A stretch of 64,000 bases of DNA from Cyanobacteria bacterium UBA6446 (GCA_002438405.1 DJOE01000020.1:1-64000); one strand, 5' to 3'. Shown: positions 1-7,588, counted from the stretch's first letter. Translations and numbers: made by a program. Notes: a model not told the origin generated them from the letters alone.

Positions 1-94
1 ACAGAGTGACGTCGTAATCTCGAACACGGCACACCAAAATCCGCAATTCGTAATGGCAATTAATAATAGTGCAAATGGCGAAAAGGAGAATAAC

Positions 95-1300
95 ATGAAA
101 ACACTTATTGATTTAAAAAATTGTTCCCTCGCCCTTAGAATAAGGGAGAGGGTTAGGGTGAGGGTTGATACGCACGTAGACATGCCACCAACAAAGGCGA
201 AATTTGCATTTACGTTAGCAGAAGTCCTAATAACTCTTGGAGTAATTGGAGTAGTAGCAGCTCTAACAATGCCGACATTACTAAAGAATGTAGCAGAACG
301 AGAAAATTCTGAAGCACAAGCAAATATTGCACAAAAGATTACAAAATCAATGGACTTGATGAGAGCTGATGGAGGACTAGAAAGAACATATAATAGTACA
401 GATGAATTTGTAGACGAATTTTCTAAATATATAAAAATAAGTACTAGATGTGATGCAGCTCATATAGCAGATTGTTGGCCAACAAAGACAGTTACAACAA
501 CAGAAGGGAAAATATATGATGTAAGTCAAGCAAAATTAGGAAAGAACTTGCATTTGCCACAAAATCGTTCAGATAATGTTGGTATTATTTTAGCTGACGG
601 TGCAACGTTAATACTTACATACAATCCAAAAGCAGGGATAATTGGCGATGGTGATACTGTTACTCCAAGTTTTGCAGATTTGCCAATCGGTTTTGGACGA
701 ACTAAAAAGTTTGCATATACAACAAGTGTAACAGATTCAATCGATTTTGTAATGGACGTAAACGGATTCAAAGGACCAAACAGTGAAGCACGAAACGGAA
801 AACAGTATGACATCAGAAGTTTTAAAGTTGCAAGATTTTCTAAAGATTGTGCTGGTGCAAAACTTGGAAATACTTGTTTCACCCCACTAACATCTTTTTC
901 GCCAATAAAAGCAGGAGATCCCGAAATGGGGAAATGGGATTCTAAATGGGCTTCTGATTCTTGCGTAATTCCAAAAGGGTATTCATCTGCAGGTTCTCCT
1001 TGTAAAAATTTTGATAATTACTGGGCAGGAGCAAAAAAGGCATGTAGTGATTTGGGAATGAGCTTACTATCTGTAAGTCAAATTTATAAATTAACATCAG
1101 TAAAAGATGAAGAAAAGAAAAAACTAGGACTCCCTAGTGGTGGTTCGTATTATATGACAAATGATGAATATGATGGAAGTGGTCTTTATGTTCGTGCTGA
1201 TGAAATATCATATTGGAGACATGGTTCAGGGCATTCATACACCCATTATTTAAAAAATTATTCGGGGCTTTCATCTAAAGCTATGTGCGTTGATGAGTAG
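95..1300 (+). CDS. type IV prepilin-like secreted protein
   Basis: The protein carries a prepilin peptidase signature, AFTLAEVLITLG, followed by a hydrophobic helix (VIGVVAALTMPTLL); cleavage would fall after Ala so that Phe is +1 and Glu is +5. The exported remainder (about 340 residues) ends in a Cys-containing region (SPCKNFDNYWAGAKKACSDLG) that resembles the fold found at the end of many Melainabacterial pilin-like proteins, perhaps lectin-like (inference). I take ATG 95, because AAGGAG sits about 8 bases upstream. The leader is abnormally long: between the start and the signature lies an Arg/Val-rich stretch encoded by a hairpin repeat (126-164). The ATG at 182 would give a normal short leader but has no ribosome binding site. 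It could be a minor pilin or surface adhesin; the family call is firm, the role unknown. Confidence 0.75.
   Translation: MKTLIDLKNCSLALRIRERVRVRVDTHVDMPPTKAKFAFTLAEVLITLGVIGVVAALTMPTLLKNVAERENSEAQANIAQKITKSMDLMRADGGLERTYNSTDEFVDEFSKYIKISTRCDAAHIADCWPTKTVTTTEGKIYDVSQAKLGKNLHLPQNRSDNVGIILADGATLILTYNPKAGIIGDGDTVTPSFADLPIGFGRTKKFAYTTSVTDSIDFVMDVNGFKGPNSEARNGKQYDIRSFKVARFSKDCAGAKLGNTCFTPLTSFSPIKAGDPEMGKWDSKWASDSCVIPKGYSSAGSPCKNFDNYWAGAKKACSDLGMSLLSVSQIYKLTSVKDEEKKKLGLPSGGSYYMTNDEYDGSGLYVRADEISYWRHGSGHSYTHYLKNYSGLSSKAMCVDE
126..164. repeat. CCCTC hairpin repeat, copy 1, inside the prepilin gene
   Basis: CCCTCGCCCTTA (126-137) and TAAGGGAGAGGG (141-152) form a 12-bp stem with one mismatch and a GAA loop; TTAGGGTGAGGG follows. 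The reverse complement of the unit matches the intergenic copy at 1441-1475. Here it is translated in frame as part of the prepilin leader (LALRIRERVRVRV). This looks like a REP-type dispersed element. Confidence 0.75.
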
Positions 1301-1302
1301 TT

Positions 1303-1338
1303 ATGTAGGTAGGATTTACTTGAAGTGCGCCCCTACAT
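1303..1338. repeat. inverted repeat of GTAGGGGCGCA type
   Basis: ATGTAGG (1303-1309) pairs with CCTACAT (1332-1338) directly after the prepilin stop codon. The reverse complement begins TGTAGGGGCGCAC, which resembles dispersed GTAGGGGCG-type repeats seen in many bacterial genomes. There is no T-run, so it is not a clear terminator. Confidence 0.4.
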
Positions 1339-1416
1339 TTGTAATAATCCACGTGATATGGATTACGACACTAGCAGATATTTTGAATTTTCAACAACAA
1401 ATGACTTTATACCCGT

Positions 1417-1521
1417 TCGTAATGACATGATAAATAAACCCTCACTCCAGCCCTCTCCATAAATGGGCGAGGGTGAAAATGTAATGAGTGTTTTTATTTT
1501 CTTAAAAGAATGTCATTACGA
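1417..1521. repeat. inverted TCGTAATGACAT repeat enclosing a second element
   Basis: TCGTAATGACAT (1417-1428) and ATGTCATTACGA (1510-1521) are a perfect 12-bp inverted pair enclosing the CCCTC repeat at 1441-1475. ATGTCATTACGAGGA resembles the widespread 'GTCATTGCGAGGA' dispersed repeat. Together with the repeat at 1303 this makes the 240-bp gene-free stretch a nest of small repeats. Confidence 0.55.
1441..1475. repeat. CCCTC hairpin repeat, copy 2 (inverted)
   Basis: CCCTCACTCCAGCCCTCTCC, then ATAAAT, then GGGCGAGGG. This is the copy at 126-164 in reverse orientation, slightly shorter and degenerate. CCCTCTCC and GGGCGAGGG form the hairpin. The two copies flank the prepilin gene in opposite orientation. 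Confidence 0.7.
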
Positions 1522-1539
1522 GGAAACAAGCCGAGCAAA

Positions 1540-1794
1540 TTACATATCATTTATCAATTCAAGTTTTTGTTTTCTGGTTAATTTATGTTTAATTCTGTAC
1601 TCTTCTTTTAAGGCTTCGGATTTTGTTTTGAATTCTTTTTGGTAAACTATTTTTATTGGCTTGTTTGCTCTGGTATATTTTGCACCTTTGCCCTCTTGAT
1701 GTTGTTTAAATCGTTTTTCAACATCATCTGTATATCCACAATAAAAAGTGTTATGCTCAGTTTCTAGTATATATACAAAGTGCTTTTTGTCCAT
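1540..1794 (-). CDS. GIY-YIG nuclease domain protein (UPF0213/YhbQ type)
   Basis: A single-domain GIY-YIG protein of about 84 residues. The signature VYILETEHNTFYCGYT (a variant of the GIY...YIG strands), VEKRFKQHQEGKGAKYT with the conserved Arg, and a basic C-terminal helix are all visible. Members of this small family are stand-alone nuclease-like proteins of uncertain role. I start at the ATG at 1794, where the family begins (MDKKHFVYIL); an upstream ATG at 1848 would add 18 residues unlike the family. It is divergent from nadK. No clear Shine-Dalgarno is seen at either start. Confidence 0.8.
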   Translation of the reverse strand: MDKKHFVYILETEHNTFYCGYTDDVEKRFKQHQEGKGAKYTRANKPIKIVYQKEFKTKSEALKEEYRIKHKLTRKQKLELINDM

Positions 1795-1856
1795 AAATCC
1801 ATTATATAATACATCTTGAAATATTGAAGTTAATTTGCACTTTTTCATATATTTGA

Positions 1857-1871
1857 TATAAACTAAACGTA
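1857..1871 (+). promoter_or_regulatory. extended -10 promoter of nadK, likely leaderless
   Basis: TGATATAAA gives an extended -10 (TATAAA at 1857-1862) only 8 nt before the ATG at 1871. No ribosome binding site fits between, so the transcript probably starts at or next to the start codon. Confidence 0.5.
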
Positions 1872-2668
1872 TGAATAGAAAATTCGCAATTTGCTATAAT
1901 CCATTGATGGACAACTCAAAAGATGTGATGCAAGAATTGAAGCACCTTTTAGATTTACAAGGTGTCAATTCTGAAATTCTAAGCATTGATTCTTTGAAAT
2001 CTGGTTATGATTTGGCGTTTGTTATTGGTGGCGATGGCACAATTCTAAAAGCTGCAAGATTTTATTCAGAATTTAACACTCCTATCTTTGGTGTGAATTT
2101 AGGTCGATTAGGATTTCTTTCACAAGCTTCTCGTGATAATTTAGAGTTTGCGGTTTCTCAAATTTTGAATAATAATTTCAAAGTTGAAAAAAGAATGATG
2201 TTAAAATGCCAAAGTAATGTAGCTTTGAACGATTTTGTTATAAAAGGTGATGTATCATCAAGAACTTCTCGTTTTGCATTACAAATTAATGACAAATTCG
2301 TTTGTGAATATTTGGCCGATGGTATAATTATTTCTACTCCAACCGGTTCAACTGCTTATGGTATGGCTGCAGGAGGTCCTGTGTTATCTCCAGATGTTCA
2401 AGCAATCACTATCGTTCCTGTTTGTCCACATACGTTTTCTGCTAGACCAATCGTTGTTTCTGCTGATGATAAAATTAAAATTCTATCTTGCCCAAATCAA
2501 AAATATATTGTTAGTGCAGATGGGCAAAATGTATTTACTTTTTCCGATGATTTAATTATTGAAAAGTCTGAAAATTGCGCAAATTTAGCCTTGTTAAACG
2601 GAAATGATTTTTACAGTGTTCTTAGAAATAAATTGCACTGGGGAATTTCGCCTGCTTGTATAAAATAA
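1871..2668 (+). CDS. nadK: NAD kinase
   Basis: Phosphorylates NAD+ to NADP+ in the cytosol. The glycine-rich GGDGT motif (residues 53-57) in VIGGDGTILKAARF, the NLGRLGFLS segment just after it, and the C-terminal-domain NAD site DGIIISTPTGSTAYGMAAGGP are all present. At 265 residues it is the normal bacterial length. The gene is transcribed away from the GIY-YIG gene and lies 154 bp upstream of ftsZ. The start is fixed by the ATG at 1871; there is no Shine-Dalgarno and a -10 box lies just upstream, so translation is probably leaderless. Confidence 0.95.
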   Translation: MNRKFAICYNPLMDNSKDVMQELKHLLDLQGVNSEILSIDSLKSGYDLAFVIGGDGTILKAARFYSEFNTPIFGVNLGRLGFLSQASRDNLEFAVSQILNNNFKVEKRMMLKCQSNVALNDFVIKGDVSSRTSRFALQINDKFVCEYLADGIIISTPTGSTAYGMAAGGPVLSPDVQAITIVPVCPHTFSARPIVVSADDKIKILSCPNQKYIVSADGQNVFTFSDDLIIEKSENCANLALLNGNDFYSVLRNKLHWGISPACIK

Positions 2669-2749
2669 TATAGACTAAGTTTTATTAACTTTTGTTCATA
2701 ATTATTGTAAAATTATTGTACTTTTTTTCTATTTAAAATACTATATTGT

Positions 2750-2755
2750 TATAAT
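2750..2755 (+). promoter_or_regulatory. candidate ftsZ promoter (-10)
   Basis: TGTTATAAT is an extended -10 box about 65 nt upstream of the ftsZ GTG codon. No good -35 is seen at the usual spacing. The 2669-2822 gap is very AT-rich and holds nothing else that I recognise. Confidence 0.4.
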
Positions 2756-2822
2756 TACGCACAATGAGTAATTATATTTTTAGGAATATATAGTAAGTGA
2801 CTACATTTAAGAGGTAAATAAC

Positions 2823-3998
2823 GTGGAAAATATCGTTTCAGATATCTTTGCAAGAAAAGATGATTCATCAGACAATCAAGCCGGAAGATTAGGTGTAAAC
2901 CCAACTAAAATCAAAGTTGTTGGTGTTGGTGGTGGTGGCGGAAACGCTGTAAACAGAATGATTAAGTCAGGTCTTTCAGGTGTTGAATTTTGGTTGATGA
3001 ATACTGACTTGCAAGTTTTAGTAGATGGTCAAACAAAAAATAGAATTCAACTTGGAGCATCTTCAACAGAAGGTCTTGGTGCTGGTGGTGATCCGTCAGT
3101 AGGTGAAAAGGCTGCAGAAGAAGCTTCACAAGCAATTACACAAGCACTAGAGGGTGCTGATATGGTATTTATCACTGCCGGTATGGGTGGTGGAACAGGT
3201 ACCGGTGCTGCTCCTGTTGTTGCTAGAATTGCAAAAGAACTTGGAATCCTTACTATTGCTGTTGTTACTAAACCATTCACTTGGGAAGGTAAGAAAAGAC
3301 AAAGACAAGCAAATGAAGGCTTAGAAAAATTAAAAGAATCTGTAGATGCAGTTATTGTTATTCCTAACGATAAATTACTTCAAGTTGTTGACAGACAAGT
3401 TACATTACAAGAATCATTCATTATTGTTGATGAAGTATTACTAAGAGGTGTTCAAGGTATTTCTGATATAATTACAGTTCCTGGCATTATCAACGTTGAC
3501 TTTGCTGATGTTAAGACTGTAATGCAAGCTTCTGGTTCAGCATTGATGGGTATTGGTAGAGCTCAAGGAGAAGGCAGAGCAATCAAAGCTGCTCAACAAG
3601 CTATCAATTCTCAATTGTTGGAATCTTCAATCAATGGTGCTTCTGGTGTTATTGTTAACATTACAGGTGGACCTGATATGGGTATTCACGAAATCAGTGA
3701 TGCTGCTTCAATTATCCATGATGCAGTTCTTGATGATGCTACTGTTATCATTGGTACAGCTGTTAACGAAAATATCCAAGGGGAAATTCAAATTACTGTT
3801 ATTGCGACAGGTTTTGAATTGAAAAATAATTCAGCATCTCCAAAATTGGGATTGACTAACACAGATTCAACTGATTCTGCTAGAATGAATGCTGCAGATT
3901 TCTTCTCAGGAGCATTCAATACTCAAACTAAATCAGTTATGTCTGATAGTAATAACAATTTTACAAATATTGAAATTCCAGATTTCTTAAAGAGATAG
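2823..3998 (+). CDS. ftsZ: cell division protein FtsZ
   Basis: Tubulin-like GTPase that polymerises into the division ring. The first nucleotide loop GVGGGGGNAVNRM (35-46), the NTDLQVL strand, GAGGDPSVG and the tubulin signature GGGTGTG (122-128) are clear; the C-terminal tail ends in IPDFLKR, the conserved peptide that binds FtsA/SepF-type partners. The start is GTG at 2823, with AAGAGG about 9 bases upstream. 391 residues is typical. It stands alone here: no ftsA, ftsQ or mraZ is adjacent, unlike the usual dcw cluster. The ftsI/murE part of that cluster is 40 kb away on the other strand. Confidence 0.97.
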   Translation: MENIVSDIFARKDDSSDNQAGRLGVNPTKIKVVGVGGGGGNAVNRMIKSGLSGVEFWLMNTDLQVLVDGQTKNRIQLGASSTEGLGAGGDPSVGEKAAEEASQAITQALEGADMVFITAGMGGGTGTGAAPVVARIAKELGILTIAVVTKPFTWEGKKRQRQANEGLEKLKESVDAVIVIPNDKLLQVVDRQVTLQESFIIVDEVLLRGVQGISDIITVPGIINVDFADVKTVMQASGSALMGIGRAQGEGRAIKAAQQAINSQLLESSINGASGVIVNITGGPDMGIHEISDAASIIHDAVLDDATVIIGTAVNENIQGEIQITVIATGFELKNNSASPKLGLTNTDSTDSARMNAADFFSGAFNTQTKSVMSDSNNNFTNIEIPDFLKR

Positions 3999-4017
3999 AA
4001 TTTTTAAAACATAAGTA

Positions 4018-4051
4018 AAAAAAACAGAGCCAAAATTAGGCTCTGTTTTTT
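4018..4051. terminator. bidirectional terminator between ftsZ and 4050-4838
   Basis: AAAACAGAGCC and GGCTCTGTTTT form a perfect stem around a 7-nt loop, with an A-run on the left and a T-run on the right. It can serve ftsZ (+) and the convergent gene (-), whose stop codon lies at its edge. Confidence 0.85.
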
Positions 4052-4838
4052 ATTCGCTTAAAATTGATAAATTCATTATTTCAATGTCATCATAATCAAT
4101 ATGGTCGCTTGGCATCATATTTTGTCCTGTTTTAATCGTAATTTGATTCTTTTGATCCGCTAAAATTAAAGAATTCGGAATTTTTATTCTTTGACTATCG
4201 CCATTTACGTGTAGTTCTCCAATTTTTCGTCCGTTAAAATATATCTCTGCGGGACTTGAATATGCGGTTGCAATTCTATTTTGTCCCATTGCTTTAGCAA
4301 GTTTTGTATCTAATCCAACAATTGAACCTATTACAAGATAATTCGTACTTCGTTTGGCCGTGCTTGTCATAATAAAATCTTTAGAGTAATAAGGACCTAT
4401 TGATTTTAGCTTAAAATCTCCGGCATTTGCCGAATTTTTAGAAAAACTGTCATCTCCAAGATGCAGAATTTCTGAATCTAGCGAAATATCAGCTGCTTCA
4501 GTTTTTGCAATTTCAATTTTCATAGGATTATTTAAACTGCCAGAACTATTAATAGTGAGTGAAAACGGTCTATACCCCTCTTTTTCTACGCTAAGTATTG
4601 TCGGTTGGTTGATTTGAATTCGTGGAAGTTCAAAATTCCCGTTTGCGTCACTGTAAGTTCTAAAATTCTTTTGCGGAATGGTAATTTTTGCAAACTCGAC
4701 TCCTTGACCTGATTTTGAATCAATAACCTGATTGCTTTCTTGTTGACCTACTTTGCTCACTCCTCCTGTGTAAGTAGTTGCCCATGCTCCTTGAGTAAAA
4801 ATAATAATAAAAGATAAAAGATAAATAAGTTTTTTCAT
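4050..4838 (-). CDS. secreted protein with carboxypeptidase-regulatory-like domain
   Basis: A 262-residue exported protein. Residues 1-20 form a signal peptide (KKLIYLLSFIIIFTQGAWA). Residues about 36-115 look like a CarboxypepD_reg/peptidase-associated beta-sandwich: GQGVEFAKITIPQKNFRTYSDANGNFELPRI, with the 'D-x-N/D-G-x-F' turn typical of that fold. The C-terminal half (AEIYFNGRKIGELHVNGDSQRIKIPNSLI) resembles a second beta-rich domain. These domains are structural and occur in envelope proteins; no catalytic residues are visible. It is convergent with ftsZ and shares its terminator. Function is unknown. Confidence 0.65.
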   Translation of the reverse strand: MKKLIYLLSFIIIFTQGAWATTYTGGVSKVGQQESNQVIDSKSGQGVEFAKITIPQKNFRTYSDANGNFELPRIQINQPTILSVEKEGYRPFSLTINSSGSLNNPMKIEIAKTEAADISLDSEILHLGDDSFSKNSANAGDFKLKSIGPYYSKDFIMTSTAKRSTNYLVIGSIVGLDTKLAKAMGQNRIATAYSSPAEIYFNGRKIGELHVNGDSQRIKIPNSLILADQKNQITIKTGQNMMPSDHIDYDDIEIMNLSILSE

Positions 4839-4921
4839 ACAAATTTTATCTTACATTTGTACAAAATTTATATCCGATATATGGTTAAAACCAATGTGGA
4901 TATTATAATTTTAAAAAGTTC

Positions 4922-4952
4922 TTGAAAATTATTTTTTTTTTGTTAATATAAT
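4922..4952 (+). promoter_or_regulatory. candidate tRNA-Leu promoter
   Basis: TTGAAA (4922-4927) and TATAAT (4947-4952) with a 19-nt spacer lie about 20 nt upstream of the mature tRNA-Leu 5' end. Confidence 0.5.
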
Positions 4953-4970
4953 ATTATGACAATTAAATAA

Positions 4971-5059
4971 GCCGATGTGATGGAATTGGTAGACGTGCTA
5001 GACTCAAAATCTTGTGAGGTTCAACCCTCGTGCCGGTTCGACCCCGGCCATCGGCACCA
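4971..5059 (+). tRNA. tRNA-Leu (CAA)
   Basis: A class II tRNA with a long variable arm. The acceptor stem pairs GCCGATG (4971-4977) with CATCGGC (5049-5055), followed by discriminator A and an encoded CCA (5057-5059). The D-loop contains TGGTAGAC and the T-arm GGTTCGACCCC. The anticodon loop CTCAAAA places CAA at 5005-5007. The anticodon stem has one U-U mismatch. The variable arm and CAA anticodon both agree with leucine. Confidence 0.95.
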
Positions 5060-5060
5060 T

Positions 5061-5094
5061 AAAAGAGATAGGTTCAACTTATCTCTTTTATTTT
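5061..5094 (+). terminator. terminator after tRNA-Leu
   Basis: AAAAGAGATA (5061-5070) and TATCTCTTTT (5080-5089) form a 10-bp stem with a 9-nt loop, followed by ATTTTA. Confidence 0.75.
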
Positions 5095-5150
5095 ACTATT
5101 GAGTCAATAATTGAAATAAATAACAATCTTTGTTATAAATGAGGTGTTTT

Positions 5151-5327
5151 ATGAATATTTCTTTGACTCCGACATTAGAAAAATTTGTACAAGATAAAGT
5201 AGCTTCAGGATTTTATAACTCTGTAAGTGAAGTGATTCGAGAAGCTTTAAGGCTCCTTGCATCAAAGGACAATCTATCTCACGAAAGATTGTCACAATTA
5301 AATAAAGATATTGAAGAATTATATTGA
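5151..5327 (+). CDS. ParD/CopG-type ribbon-helix-helix antitoxin, orphan
   Basis: A 58-residue protein that begins with the ParD pattern ISLTPTLEKFVQDKVASGFYNSVSEVIREALRLL, that is, one beta strand followed by two helices of the ribbon-helix-helix DNA-binding fold. In ParDE modules this protein represses its operon and its C-terminal tail neutralises the ParE toxin. Here the protein stops soon after the DNA-binding domain and no ParE-like gene follows; a terminator comes 15 bases after the stop. I start at ATG 5151 because GAGGTG precedes it; the ATG at 5139 has no site. It may be a toxin-less remnant or a stand-alone regulator. Confidence 0.8.
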   Translation: MNISLTPTLEKFVQDKVASGFYNSVSEVIREALRLLASKDNLSHERLSQLNKDIEELY

Positions 5328-5341
5328 AATTATTGTTGGTT

Positions 5342-5382
5342 AAAAAACGGGGTTGAATGATGAATTTTCAATCCCGTTTTTT
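5342..5382 (+). terminator. terminator after the parD-like gene
   Basis: AAAAAACGGGGTTGAA and TTCAATCCCGTTTTTT pair with one mismatch around a 9-nt loop, and the right arm ends in a T-run. The A-run on the left means it could also work on the minus strand for the gene ending at 5405. Confidence 0.8.
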
Positions 5383-5404
5383 ATAGTATTGTATATAGTT
5401 TTAT

Positions 5405-6064
5405 TTATTTTACTTGACTTAGTGCTTCTTCTTGTTTTGTTTGTTTATTAGCAATTTTTTCAAGTTGTTCTTTTTTCAAGTTTTGAGTATTTTGTTCTTG
5501 TGGTTTAACTTCCTTAGCTGATTTATCTTTTTTCCCTTTTTTAAAGATTAGATCCATAACTGGGTGCAAAATGATTTGTGATAAAATCGGAGCACAACCT
5601 GCTAAAATAAATACTGTTGAAATGATTGAACTGAATTCATGAACACCTTTACCAAGTTTATAATCTTTGTTTTCACGAATTAATTTACCTAATTCTGCTC
5701 TTAAAGATTTTTTAGTTTCTTTACTTGTTGCAACATCAATTTTGTGTTGGAAAGTATCATACAAATTAAGTTTTCTCTTATCTTCATCATTGTTGAAGAA
5801 TTTATTGCTAATCAATTTATAAACAGGTTTCTTTACCTTGTTGATAAATCCAAGGTATAAACCTAGACAAAATGATTGATATAACAACTCTTTTGTTGCT
5901 GCATATTTTTTTGAACGTCCATTCGCATTTTTATCAAAATAAATAAATGTTGGACGACCTAAAGCTTTTAATGTTGTTTCTACAGAGATTGCACAGATTG
6001 TATTTTGTGCAAATTCAGCAGCTTTGGGGTTTGTTAAAATGTTTGTAATTGGTGATATCTTCAT
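5405..6064 (-). CDS. unknown membrane protein, paralogue of its upstream neighbour
   Basis: 219 residues, not recognised. It has a hydrophobic segment at about 70-90 (LLYQSFCLGLYLGFI) and another at about 150-170 (FSSIISTVFILAGCAPILSQIIL), then a strongly charged Lys/Gln/Glu tail of about 45 residues. The stretch GRPTFIYFDKN...KKYAATKELLYQ matches VRPILSITDKK...RKYAALRELLTE in the next gene upstream in pattern and position, so the two are probably old duplicates. They are separated by 3 bp and surely co-transcribed. The charged tail suggests a cytoplasmic or surface-exposed contact region. No function can be assigned. Confidence 0.6.
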   Translation of the reverse strand: MKISPITNILTNPKAAEFAQNTICAISVETTLKALGRPTFIYFDKNANGRSKKYAATKELLYQSFCLGLYLGFINKVKKPVYKLISNKFFNNDEDKRKLNLYDTFQHKIDVATSKETKKSLRAELGKLIRENKDYKLGKGVHEFSSIISTVFILAGCAPILSQIILHPVMDLIFKKGKKDKSAKEVKPQEQNTQNLKKEQLEKIANKQTKQEEALSQVK

Positions 6065-6067
6065 AAT

Positions 6068-6592
6068 CTACACCCTCATTCCTGTACGACTGTACGGTGC
6101 AATTGTATTTGTATAACTTTGATAATAATTTAATTTTTTAGGACCTTGTTTTGGCCTTACGTTTCCTGCTTGGGGCTTTTCTGGTGCAGCAGGACTAGTA
6201 CCGGCATTTGGGTCATAATTTGGCATCAATTTTTTCATAATTGGTGGCATTCCCAAGTTACAGAACTTCGGTACAAAATAACCGGCTGCTGCACATATTC
6301 CAAGGAATGAGAGAACTGCATTTGCGTGCTTGAATTCAACAGTTCCTTTCTTTGCAACTAATCCTGTTAAACTTTCAGCGATTAAACCCATTGTTAGTGT
6401 TGTTGGGACACCAATGAATTCTGTTAATAATTCTCTTAAAGCTGCATACTTCCTTGCGTCCGGTTTTTCTTTTTTGTCTGTAATACTTAAAATTGGTCTT
6501 ACGGTACCTTTACCGCATGCGATAGCCATTACTGTGTAAATAGGCTTATTGTTTTCCCCTAAGTGCTCGCATATTTTGTGGATAAATGACAT
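6068..6592 (-). CDS. unknown membrane protein with RP...KYAALRELL motif
   Basis: 174 residues, not recognised. After a short N-terminal region come GTVRPILSITDKKEKPDARKYAALRELLTE (about 29-58), a hydrophobic helix (GVPTTLTMGLIAESLTGLV) and a second one (AVLSFLGICAAAGYFVPKF). The C-terminus is Pro/Gly/Lys-rich with no clear fold. It shares its motif and two-helix layout with the downstream gene (stop 6068, next start 6064). The pair seems to be a lineage-specific membrane family. The ribosome binding site is weak (GTAAGAA). Confidence 0.6.
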   Translation of the reverse strand: MSFIHKICEHLGENNKPIYTVMAIACGKGTVRPILSITDKKEKPDARKYAALRELLTEFIGVPTTLTMGLIAESLTGLVAKKGTVEFKHANAVLSFLGICAAAGYFVPKFCNLGMPPIMKKLMPNYDPNAGTSPAAPEKPQAGNVRPKQGPKKLNYYQSYTNTIAPYSRTGMRV

Positions 6593-6712
6593 TTTTCTTA
6601 CACTATCTTTTCTTTCTATTTATTGTACTAAATACACTTGTATTCTAAATCTATAAAGTATGAAATCAATAGAAATTGCTATAATTGTTAAGAAATATGT
6701 ACTTAAATAACT

Positions 6713-7555
6713 TTAAAATTCAAAAATAAAGTCATCAGATGGATTACCCGTATTTAAACTTCCGTTATCAAGTTCTTTAATCATATTTGGTGTAATTAAA
6801 TGATCTAGGGCATTTGGTACAAAGCGTTTTTCTTGAGTATCTTCTGTTTTACCTTTAGCTGTTGGTGTAAAGGTTCTAACTTCTTTCGGGAAGAATCTCA
6901 AATGAAAATTTTGACTGATGTTTTGAGCTATATTTGATTTTGAGTAAAGTTTAATTTTTTCTAAATGAGAGGTTGCTTGTGCTTGATTTTGAGCTAGAAA
7001 ATAGCCGTTTGAATCCGATACCTCTTTTTGATATTTTGAACTCCACATAACAACATTATTCACTGTATCTGTTAAAACCGCATTAGTTGTTAAAGTTACA
7101 GGATACGAAATTTTAAAAGCATTTGAAATTTCTAACATCTCCCATAAATCACGTCTGTTCTGAGATTTGTCAGTTGTTGCATAACTTGATATTAAAGCTA
7201 CAGATTTAACTCCAAAGGCATTTGAGATTTGTTTTAGTGCTTGGAAGTCAATCTTATCAGTGTTTTGAAATTGATTAAGCATGCTTAACGTTGTTGATTT
7301 TAACTCTCTATTATTTGCCAATTTTTCTCGAACTTGTGCAAGGTCGATTGCACTTATATTTTTATAAGAATTTAAATTTTGAATAACATCTTCTGCTACG
7401 ATTTCAGATACTTCCGGAAAGCAAAAGTAGTTGTCACAAACGGATAAAATGTCTGTCGGCAGAACTAATACATCAAACTGAATAGCTTGAACTTTCAATA
7501 TAGATGTAAACAAAATAAATAATGTAAATAATAATTTCAAAGCTGTCTTTTTCAT
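6713..7555 (-). CDS. secreted protein with a possible CsgG/LpoB-like fold
   Basis: About 280 residues from the ATG at 7555; the longer reading frame to 7732 would run into the divergent gene and lacks a signal peptide. The first 24 residues (KKTALKLLFTLFILFTSILKVQA) are a signal peptide. Then FDVLVLPTDIL...EVSEIVAEDVIQNLNSYKNISAIDLAQVREKL resembles the opening of CsgG/LpoB/TolB-N-type envelope proteins, where a beta strand is followed by a helix that sets up a 'variable L...' core; this is a layout resemblance only. No lipobox Cys is present. It is divergent from the glycosyltransferase gene. Confidence 0.55.
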   Translation of the reverse strand: MKKTALKLLFTLFILFTSILKVQAIQFDVLVLPTDILSVCDNYFCFPEVSEIVAEDVIQNLNSYKNISAIDLAQVREKLANNRELKSTTLSMLNQFQNTDKIDFQALKQISNAFGVKSVALISSYATTDKSQNRRDLWEMLEISNAFKISYPVTLTTNAVLTDTVNNVVMWSSKYQKEVSDSNGYFLAQNQAQATSHLEKIKLYSKSNIAQNISQNFHLRFFPKEVRTFTPTAKGKTEDTQEKRFVPNALDHLITPNMIKELDNGSLNTGNPSDDFIFEF

Positions 7556-7588
7556 AGTTAGATTATAGCATAATTTCGTATAATGTGG

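Noticed and set aside
526..882. 118-codon minus-strand frame inside the prepilin gene
   Set aside because: Antisense shadow of a supported gene; no ribosome binding site and no recognisable domain.
11..1369. 9-bp inverted repeat GTCGTAATC (11-19) / GATTACGAC (1361-1369) flanking the prepilin gene
   Set aside because: Too short to separate from chance, though it could be the outer edge of the repeat nest.
1463..1645. 60-codon plus-strand frame over the repeat nest and GIY-YIG gene end
   Set aside because: It starts in a hairpin repeat and runs antisense to the GIY-YIG gene; composition is Phe/Leu/Ser-rich as expected from noise.
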